NCBI GenBank assembly: GCA_946478935.1
Contig: CAMLEL010000086.1
Span: forward strand, 1-8,300
Reading direction: 5' to 3'
DNA length: 8,300 nucleotides
Source: an uncultured Armatimonadota bacterium
GTDB taxonomy: Bacteria > Armatimonadota > Fimbriimonadia > Fimbriimonadales > Fimbriimonadaceae
Shown one piece after another: positions 1 to 4,664 of this stretch. The notes beneath the pieces were generated by a model that searched no databases, had not been told where the DNA came from, and saw only the letters and a list, made by a program, of their open reading frames with translations. Positions within the stretch are counted from its first letter, which is position 1. Each line of letters starts with the position of its first letter. The position numbers and the translations under genes were made by a program.

Positions 1-400
1 GAATAAGTATCACGAGAAATCCATTTCGATATTGGGCCTTCATTTCATCGATCAAAATCGGCGATTCCGGAAAGCGAATCTCCCGATGAAACTCGCAGTA
101 AAAAATTTCAAGCTGGTGGACGCTGACGCGCCCATTTGAATTGCTTGCTTCGTCTTGTCGTACGCCCCGCAAGAGTAGGCTGTGCCTCTCCGGCATGTAC
201 ATTAGGTGGATATCCTCACCTCGCACGCCAGCGATCTCGACCTTGACCAAGATGCGATTCGCGTCCTCCAAAATGTCGACTCTGGGCTCCCAACCCTTAC
301 CCATGGCGACGGCAGGCCGGGTGCGGACCATTTCTTCGCTCAACCGCTGAAGCTCATTCCCAATCTGCCAGAGCCACTCGTCGACGTCTTGACGGGACAT
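1..400 (-). CDS. Small heat-shock protein, Hsp20/alpha-crystallin family (3' end outside window)
   Basis: ATP-independent holdase chaperone of the cytoplasm; members bind unfolding proteins and pass them to DnaK/ClpB-type machines (family knowledge). Reading the minus strand from the ATG at 400-398 gives 133 residues with no stop before the window edge. Residues 1-33 form a short polar N-terminal arm. From W37 the alpha-crystallin domain begins (WEPRVDILED, then LVKVEIAGVRGEDIHL at 51-66, and a LLLRG strand at 75-79). Residues 103-111 (EFHREIRFP) match the usual 'F.R.i.LP' stretch, and A122-x-Y-x-N-G-x-L129 is the hallmark near the domain end. Family members are about 140-160 aa, so perhaps 10-25 C-terminal residues, including the I-x-I tail motif, lie outside. 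There is no Shine-Dalgarno sequence. A TACACT hexamer ends 6 nt before the ATG. It is divergent from the lipoprotein gene. The family call is firm from the motif set. Confidence 0.9.
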   Translation of the reverse strand, partial: MSRQDVDEWLWQIGNELQRLSEEMVRTRPAVAMGKGWEPRVDILEDANRILVKVEIAGVRGEDIHLMYMPERHSLLLRGVRQDEASNSNGRVSVHQLEIFYCEFHREIRFPESPILIDEMKAQYRNGFLVILI

Positions 401-406
401 GGTTGC

Positions 407-412
407 AGTGTA
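407..412 (-). promoter_or_regulatory. Candidate -10 element of a leaderless hsp20 transcript
   Basis: On the minus strand TACACT (4 of 6 matches to TATAAT, including the key T-A-----T positions) lies 6 nt before the ATG, with no Shine-Dalgarno sequence between. This would put the transcript start at or next to the start codon. No good -35 is visible. An alternative -10, TACAAT (minus strand, 460-455), is a better hexamer match and would give a leader of roughly 45-50 nt, but it also lacks a clear -35. No CIRCE-type heat-shock operator was seen in the spacer. Confidence 0.3.
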
Positions 413-481
413 CCAAGCAGACAACGACGCAGTAGACCGGATAGGCGATTGGGGATTGTAGGTTAAAACAAGGACATCGCG

Positions 482-508
482 TTGAAGAATCTGTCATTAA
501 CCTATAAC
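482..508 (+). promoter_or_regulatory. Candidate sigma-70-type promoter for the lipoprotein gene
   Basis: TTGAAG at 482-487 and TATAAC at 503-508 resemble -35 and -10 boxes. Each has 4-5 matches to consensus, but the spacer is 15 nt, shorter than the ideal 17. Transcription would start near 515, leaving about a 60-nt leader that carries the AGGAGG ribosome site. The placement fits the divergent spacer, but the short spacing keeps confidence low. Confidence 0.35.
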
Positions 509-558
509 AATCGGCCCATGACCCAACTCAGTCAAGGTGGTCGTCCAACATGAGTGTT

Positions 559-564
559 AGGAGG
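559..564 (+). promoter_or_regulatory. Ribosome binding site fixing the lipoprotein start at 575
   Basis: A perfect AGGAGG (AGGAGGT with the next base) lies 10 nt before the ATG at 575. A GTG at 554 in the same frame sits upstream of this site and would place the Shine-Dalgarno sequence inside the coding region, so 575 is the better start. It is the only strong Shine-Dalgarno sequence among the starts visible in this window. Confidence 0.75.
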
Positions 565-574
565 TATTAGCGAT

Positions 575-1984
575 ATGAATCGAATTTGCAAGTCGCTGCT
601 TGGCATCGTGGCAATCGCCGCGTTCGGTTGTGGTGGCGGGGGAGGAGGAGGAGGTTCAAATGGGAACGATAGCGCCAATTTGTTCCTCACCGACGATTTA
701 AACGCGGGCTATGACCACGTATGGGTCACAGTCAAACAAGTGACTCTGGGTCAGGTTGGGGGCGGGAGCGACGTCGTCTTCAATAGCACGACAGGCGTCA
801 CGGTCGACCTACGGTCTTTGAGTGATGCCCAAGGCAAGCGCTTCAAGTTCCTGGTTCGGGACGATGGCCTTTCAGGCCAGTACGACTCCGTTACTGTGAC
901 CTTGGATGATGATGTCAACTTGTTCACGACCGGCTCCAGTACCGGATTGGCAAGAACCTTCGAAGGATCGGTGAACGGCGAGAAAACCTTGACCGCGAAC
1001 TTCCCCGCTCGTGAATTCGGGCCAGGAAATGACGATCTCGTCATCGACTTCGACCTGGCTACCTGGAACGATAACGGAACTCAGGTTACAGGAGCCAACA
1101 TCAAAGCTGTGGCGTTCGACAATGGGTTGAACGATGACTCGCGCCATGAGCGAGAAAACTATCCGGGCACCATTACCAACCTGAGCGGTACGGCTCCCAA
1201 TCAGACGTTCACGCTGTTGCGTGGAAACCATACCGTTGAAGTCCAGCTCAATGCGGACACCGAGATCCACCGATCCGGCGGGGACGGAAACCCGGTTCTT
1301 GTGAGCGGCGAGCATGTCGTCGTCCGCGGCCACTTCGATGTGACTCTGAACAAGCTCATTGCGGAGAAGGTGAAGATCACCGGAGACGACGACGATGAGG
1401 ACGAAGATGAGGCTCGCGGAGATGTTTCAAACATCGATGCTACCGCCGGTACGTTCGACCTTTCAGTCGACGATGCGGATAACTTCCTCCCAACGGGCGA
1501 TCCCATCCACGTTGTGACCAATGTCTCGACAACCTATCGCAATGGCGCTGGAAACACGGTGACCAAAGAGGAGTTCTTTGCGATCCTTGAAACCGGCAAC
1601 GAAGTCGAGGTGGAAGGTACATATGACTCTGGAACGAACACTCTGACGGCCGTCAAGGTCAAGTTCGAGGATGACGATGACGATGAGGACAACGCCGAAG
1701 TAACTGGCGCCAGCTCCTCAGTGGATGCCACGCTCTTCACGTTCAAGGTGCAGGCAAGCGCATTCAGCGGAATCAACGTCGCTCCGGGCACGCTGATCGA
1801 CGTGGTCACCACCGATTCAACGGTCTATCGACCCCTGAGCGGCGGCGATCCAGACATCGATCGGGCTACATTCTTCGCCGCCATCACCGGAACTCCGGGC
1901 CACATCATTGAGGTCGAGGGGAACTGGAATGGCACGGTACTAACTGCCTTCAAGGTCAAGCTCGAAGACGAAATCGACGACTAG
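575..1984 (+). CDS. Secreted lipoprotein with DUF4382-like region and three DUF5666-like repeats
   Basis: Function unknown; probably lipid-anchored outside the cytoplasmic membrane. From the ATG at 575 it has 469 residues. Residues 1-18 are a signal peptide (MNRICK, then a hydrophobic stretch ending AAFG) with lipobox cysteine C19, followed by eight glycines (20-27). Residues about 34-185 resemble DUF4382 (NLFLTDD, YDHVWVTVKQVTL, a VDLRSL strand, YDSVTVTLDDD). Three repeats follow, at about 197-280, 281-373 and 374-469. Each reads 'G.i.n.....F.v....i.v.T.T.yr....FF..i..G..veVeG.....T.LtA.KVK', which resembles DUF5666. Repeats 2 and 3 are closest to each other. Each ends in an acidic patch (DDDDEDEDE, EDDDDDEDN, LEDEIDD). 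Acid-rich tails suggest cation, possibly Ca2+, binding, which is inference. A terminator follows. The domain names rest on pattern recall and are moderately sure; the lipoprotein call is firmer. Confidence 0.82.
   Translation: MNRICKSLLGIVAIAAFGCGGGGGGGGSNGNDSANLFLTDDLNAGYDHVWVTVKQVTLGQVGGGSDVVFNSTTGVTVDLRSLSDAQGKRFKFLVRDDGLSGQYDSVTVTLDDDVNLFTTGSSTGLARTFEGSVNGEKTLTANFPAREFGPGNDDLVIDFDLATWNDNGTQVTGANIKAVAFDNGLNDDSRHERENYPGTITNLSGTAPNQTFTLLRGNHTVEVQLNADTEIHRSGGDGNPVLVSGEHVVVRGHFDVTLNKLIAEKVKITGDDDDEDEDEARGDVSNIDATAGTFDLSVDDADNFLPTGDPIHVVTNVSTTYRNGAGNTVTKEEFFAILETGNEVEVEGTYDSGTNTLTAVKVKFEDDDDDEDNAEVTGASSSVDATLFTFKVQASAFSGINVAPGTLIDVVTTDSTVYRPLSGGDPDIDRATFFAAITGTPGHIIEVEGNWNGTVLTAFKVKLEDEIDD
632..655 (+). 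repeat. GGN microsatellite encoding an octaglycine linker
   Basis: Eight consecutive glycine codons, including four tandem GGA triplets, directly follow the lipobox cysteine codon (629-631). They form a flexible tether between the lipid anchor and the DUF4382-like domain. Because the unit is a triplet, slippage here would change tether length without breaking the frame. Confidence 0.7.
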
Positions 1985-2007
1985 GCCCAGTTTTGGGACC
2001 ACGGAAC

Positions 2008-2031
2008 ATGGACTTGCTCCCGCGAGTCCAT
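2008..2031. other. 10-bp hairpin after the lipoprotein gene
   Basis: ATGGACTTGC (2008-2017) pairs with GCGAGTCCAT (2022-2031) with one G-T wobble and a TCCC tetraloop. No T-run follows, so it is not a classical terminator by itself. It lies 23 nt after the stop codon and 24 nt before the next hairpin. It could protect the mRNA 3' end or assist termination, which is inference. Confidence 0.5.
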
Positions 2032-2055
2032 ACCGAGGTCCGCAAAGGGATCTCA

Positions 2056-2100
2056 GCCACCTCGCTCGCAGAAGCAGCCGAGCAGGTGGCCCTTTCTTTC
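2056..2100 (+). terminator. Intrinsic terminator of the lipoprotein gene
   Basis: GCCACCTCGCTCG (2056-2068) pairs with CGAGCAGGTGGC (2079-2090), 12 bp with one bulged C and a 10-nt loop. It is followed by the pyrimidine/T-rich CCTTTCTTTC (2091-2100). The orientation suits the plus-strand lipoprotein gene. The stem also lies 10 nt beyond the stop of the convergent MFS gene, but on the minus strand the following bases (TGAGATCC) are not T-rich, so bidirectional use is less likely. Confidence 0.75.
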
Positions 2101-3356
2101 TAAACTCCTTCAAGATTCGCGCGGGTGAAGTACAGGTAGCCGGCCGTCAGTAAAACCACGGTGCCGCCAGCTTGAATAGCCAAAGGAAGAGTGAACCTTG
2201 AAGCAAAGGAGCCAAGCAAAATTGCGCCCACAAATCCCAAACCACCCAATGCCCAGTTGTGCATCGAAATCACACGCCCACGCAGGCGGTCAGGCGCCAG
2301 CGTTTGAAAGAGCGTGTTGACGGTGTTGAAAATGGTGACGCTGACCATCCCGAGCATAAAATAGATCGGCATCGCAACCCACAATGTGCGGGCGAATCCA
2401 AGGGCGATCAACATGGCGCCGATCCACGCGACTGCGATTCGAATTAGCAAGCCCTTGATCCGAAGGTGACTCATCGCAAGGACCAGCACCAACGCCGAAA
2501 TCGATCCGAAACCTTGAGCTACCAGAAGCAGACCCAAGTCTTTTGGGCGCGAAAGCATATCGCTCGCAATGGCGGCAGTCTGGGTCATGTAAAACAACCC
2601 AAAGATCGAAACCATTCCTTCTGCGATCAAAAGCGCCCGTAGGCGCGGTTCCCGGAAAGTGTAGAGTGCGCCCTCAGACACCAGGTCCCAAATGGGTTGA
2701 GGCTCGCGCGCAGTCGCAGATAGGTCGGCGCGAATGGCCAGCGCGCTGAAGATCAGCGCAGAAAAGGTTAGGCCGTTCACCAAGTAGCATGCAGGAACAC
2801 CAATCCCGGCCAAGAGGACGCCACCAATGGCCGAACCCAGCGGACGTGCAATATTGAAGGTCAAGGCATTGAGCGGAATGGCGTTCGGTAGGTCGGCAGG
2901 TGGCACCACCCTACTGATGATCGATTGACGAGTCGGAATCTCAACGACGCCGGTCACGCCCGAGATCAGTGCGACCACCACAATGTGCCAATACTCGACG
3001 AACTGGTAGTAGGTCGCCGCCGCCAAGAAAAGTGCGCAAAGGGAGAAGATGGTTTGGCAAACGACGAGCAGCTTGCGTCGGTCGAACATGTCCGTGACCG
3101 ACCCCAAAAATGGCCCCAGAATCGTGGTGGGCAGCATATTGGCCGCCGCCACATAGCTCAAGAGCGCATAGCTGTGCGTCATTTCATAGACCAGATACTG
3201 CTGGGCTATGGTTTGAATCCAAGAGCCGGAGAAGGAGACGAACGCTCCACCCCAGAGTAAGCGAAAGTCGCGATGTCGGAAAACGCTTCGGAATTTGCCC
3301 GAAGCTTTTGTTTGCGACGGTTCGTGTTCTTCATCCGTCGCAGATTTGTCCAACAT
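2100..3356 (-). CDS. MFS transporter, MFS_3/EntS-like efflux type
   Basis: Inner-membrane secondary transporter, most likely a proton-coupled exporter of a small molecule; the substrate cannot be told from sequence. The product has 418 residues with about twelve hydrophobic segments after a polar 20-residue N-terminus. The opening FRHRDFRLLWGGAFVSFSGSWIQ is typical of this branch. Motif A lies in the loop between helices 2 and 3 (G85-x-x-x-D89-x-x-x-R93-R-K95). PTRQS at 141-145, with the following NAIPLNAL and NIARPLGSAIGG stretch, is another branch hallmark. RLRGRVIS at 357-364 is the equivalent loop in the second half. Length matches the family (about 400-420 aa). The ATG at 3356 has no Shine-Dalgarno sequence; a CATAGT hexamer ends 5 nt before it. 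It is divergent from the glycosyltransferase gene, and its stop lies just past the lipoprotein terminator stem. Confidence 0.88.
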   Translation of the reverse strand: MLDKSATDEEHEPSQTKASGKFRSVFRHRDFRLLWGGAFVSFSGSWIQTIAQQYLVYEMTHSYALLSYVAAANMLPTTILGPFLGSVTDMFDRRKLLVVCQTIFSLCALFLAAATYYQFVEYWHIVVVALISGVTGVVEIPTRQSIISRVVPPADLPNAIPLNALTFNIARPLGSAIGGVLLAGIGVPACYLVNGLTFSALIFSALAIRADLSATAREPQPIWDLVSEGALYTFREPRLRALLIAEGMVSIFGLFYMTQTAAIASDMLSRPKDLGLLLVAQGFGSISALVLVLAMSHLRIKGLLIRIAVAWIGAMLIALGFARTLWVAMPIYFMLGMVSVTIFNTVNTLFQTLAPDRLRGRVISMHNWALGGLGFVGAILLGSFASRFTLPLAIQAGGTVVLLTAGYLYFTRANLEGV

Positions 3357-3361
3357 GGCTT

Positions 3362-3367
3362 ACTATG
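3362..3367 (-). promoter_or_regulatory. Candidate -10 element close to the MFS gene start
   Basis: On the minus strand CATAGT (4 of 6 to TATAAT) ends 5 nt before the ATG at 3356, with no Shine-Dalgarno sequence. The position would suit a leaderless transcript. No convincing -35 is seen, so this single site is weak and gains weight only from the same arrangement at other genes in the window. Confidence 0.22.
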
Positions 3368-3378
3368 TTTTACACGCT

Positions 3379-3431
3379 GGTCCTATGCTTTTGGAGGGAC
3401 CGAAACGTTGCACTAGGTCCGATTCGTTGCA
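3379..3431. repeat. GGTCC/GGACC blocks and CGTTGCA direct repeats in the MFS-GT spacer
   Basis: In the 112-bp divergent spacer, GGTCC (3379-3383), GGACC (3397-3401) and GGTCC (3416-3420) alternate orientation with start-to-start steps of 18 and 19 bp. CGTTGCA occurs twice (3406-3412 and 3425-3431), also 19 bp apart. Spacing of nearly two helical turns is typical of operator sites, so this may be a regulator binding region serving one or both divergent genes. Such short words can also recur by chance. Confidence 0.35.
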
Positions 3432-3453
3432 TAAAAGGGTCGTCTGGTAATAT
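3427..3453 (+). promoter_or_regulatory. Candidate promoter for the glycosyltransferase gene
   Basis: TTGCAT (3427-3432) and TAATAT (3448-3453) resemble -35 and -10 boxes with a 15-nt spacer. The start would fall near 3460, leaving a leader under 10 nt before the ATG at 3469. The second CGTTGCA repeat overlaps the -35 candidate, so a protein bound there could block this promoter. Confidence 0.35.
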
Positions 3454-3468
3454 TTCATTGGACGCAGG

Positions 3469-4581
3469 ATGCGTGAGGTTGAGTTGGAAAGTCCGTCGCA
3501 GTTAAGGATTCTGCAAATTATTTCAAGTTCTGCGACGTCCGGCGCTGAGCGCCACGTCCTACACCTTTCCCGAAAGCTTCAAGAGCACGGCCACTTCGTC
3601 AAAGTGGTTTGCCCCTCCAAAGGTTGGCTCCCGACCGTATTGGAAGACTCCCAGATCCCCTTCAAGATTTCCAACATGAAGGGCACGGGCTGGTACCGCA
3701 CGATGCTGTACCTGATGCACCAGGCGCGCAAACACAAAGTGGACGTCATTCACACCCACCTGACCCGGTCCGCCTATATCGGCCACGCGGCCAGCATGCT
3801 CTCCCGAACGCCGGTCGTGACCAGTGTCCACATCGCCAATAATGACCAGATCTACAAACGACTGGCCCGAGGCACAAATCGACTCGTAGCCGTTTCTAAC
3901 TTTGTCCGAGGAATGCTTCATGGAAAAGGCGTACCGGACAAGTTCGTGGACACGGTCTACAACGGAACCGATTTCGTCGACTTTGCTCCTTCGGATAGAA
4001 GCGCGGTACTGGATGAATTCCAAATTCCACGGAGTCGACGCCTGATCGGCCTGGTCGGCAGAGTCTGCAAAGAGAAAGGGCACCTTGAGATGGTCGAAGC
4101 CATGAAGGATGTTCGAAAGGAGCATCCTGAGGCACATATGATGTTTGTCGGCCGTGTCGAGCAGCCATTCGCAGCTGAATTCGACGACGCCATCCGATCC
4201 GCCGGTATCCAAGATCGGGTCACCCTGACCGGAATCCGCCACGACGTTCCCAGGCTGCTCGATTCGTTTACGATGAGCACCATGCCCTCGCACATCGAAA
4301 CTTTTGGAATCGCCGCCCTCGAAGCGATGGCACGCAGCAAGGCCGTGGTGGCCACCCGGGTTGGTGGACTTCCCGAAGTGGTCCGTCACGGAAAGACGGG
4401 CATTCTCGTCGACCTGCGACCCGATGAGATTGCCGAAGCCGTGAGCTATCTGCTTTCAAACGACGACGTGCGCGAAGAGATGGGCGCAAACGGCCGCAAA
4501 CTCGTCGAGCAGAAATTCACGATCGGCGAAATGGTCCGGCAATTCGAATCGGTCTACAACAAAGCCGCCGGACGAGCCTAG
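3469..4581 (+). CDS. GT4-family (GT-B fold) glycosyltransferase
   Basis: Cytoplasmic or membrane-associated retaining glycosyltransferase that moves a sugar from a nucleotide-sugar donor to a glycan, lipid or small-molecule acceptor. The product has 370 residues, normal for the family. The N-terminal acceptor half (about 13-180) starts with LRILQIISSSATSGAERHV, the usual glycine-rich opening in the form S-G-A-E27. It also carries VDVIHTHL (91-98), AVSNFV and VYNGTDF (163-169). The C-terminal donor half opens with LVGRVCKEKG (195-204), giving R198 and K203. It then holds the E-x7-E motif E277-T-F-G-I-A-A-L-E285 and GGLPEVV. The ATG at 3469 is the first in frame and has no real Shine-Dalgarno sequence. 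It stands alone rather than in a polysaccharide cluster, next to a divergent MFS gene and 5 nt before tRNA-Cys. Sugar and acceptor cannot be assigned. Confidence 0.9.
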   Translation: MREVELESPSQLRILQIISSSATSGAERHVLHLSRKLQEHGHFVKVVCPSKGWLPTVLEDSQIPFKISNMKGTGWYRTMLYLMHQARKHKVDVIHTHLTRSAYIGHAASMLSRTPVVTSVHIANNDQIYKRLARGTNRLVAVSNFVRGMLHGKGVPDKFVDTVYNGTDFVDFAPSDRSAVLDEFQIPRSRRLIGLVGRVCKEKGHLEMVEAMKDVRKEHPEAHMMFVGRVEQPFAAEFDDAIRSAGIQDRVTLTGIRHDVPRLLDSFTMSTMPSHIETFGIAALEAMARSKAVVATRVGGLPEVVRHGKTGILVDLRPDEIAEAVSYLLSNDDVREEMGANGRKLVEQKFTIGEMVRQFESVYNKAAGRA

Positions 4582-4586
4582 ATTTC

Positions 4587-4662
4587 GGCGCCGTACCCAA
4601 GCGGCCAAGGGAAGGGACTGCAAATCCCTCATTCAGCAGTTCGAATCTGCTCGGCGCCTCCA
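4587..4662 (+). tRNA. tRNA-Cys (anticodon GCA), CCA encoded
   Basis: Reads UGC/UGU codons. The cloverleaf folds by eye. The acceptor stem GGCGCCG (4587-4593) pairs with CGGCGCC (4652-4658). The D stem is CCC/GGG (4596-4598 with 4609-4611). The anticodon stem AGGGA/TCCCT (4613-4617 with 4625-4629) closes the loop CTGCAAA, with GCA at 4620-4622. The variable loop has 5 nt. The T stem AGCAG/CTGCT (4635-4639 with 4647-4651) closes TTCGAAT. The discriminator is U (4659), a known identity base of tRNA-Cys, followed by an encoded CCA. It starts 5 nt after the glycosyltransferase stop and ends 2 nt before the mutS2 stop codon. It may be read from the glycosyltransferase transcript or from a weak TACAAC box at 4555-4560 inside that gene. 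Confidence 0.96.
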
Positions 4663-4664
4663 AG

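Noticed and set aside
141..466. Two overlapping plus-strand open frames of 69 and 86 codons
   Set aside because: They lie mostly antisense to the clear Hsp20 frame, and their low-complexity Ser/Arg/Pro products resemble no protein.
554..574. GTG at 554 as start of the lipoprotein
   Set aside because: The AGGAGG at 559-564 would lie inside the gene, and the seven extra residues would precede a well-formed lipoprotein signal peptide starting at 575.
401..574. CIRCE-type heat-shock operator upstream of hsp20
   Set aside because: No TTAGCACTC / GAGTGCTAA inverted repeat is present in the spacer.
751..1812. Several minus-strand open frames of 60-153 codons across the lipoprotein gene
   Set aside because: Shadows of the plus-strand gene; their Ser runs mirror the Asp/Glu codon runs.
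3559..4389. 276-codon minus-strand open frame inside the glycosyltransferase gene
   Set aside because: Entirely antisense to a gene with intact GT4 motifs; the product is rich in His, Gly and Asp and resembles no family.
3357..4581. MFS transporter plus glycosyltransferase as a natural-product or glycan export system
   Set aside because: Divergent neighbours alone do not show a shared pathway; no biosynthetic genes, polymerase or flippase are present.
4587..4662. The tRNA-Cys as an integration site for a mobile element
   Set aside because: No integrase gene, no repeated tRNA 3' end and no foreign-looking DNA beside it; mutS2 begins 2 nt away.
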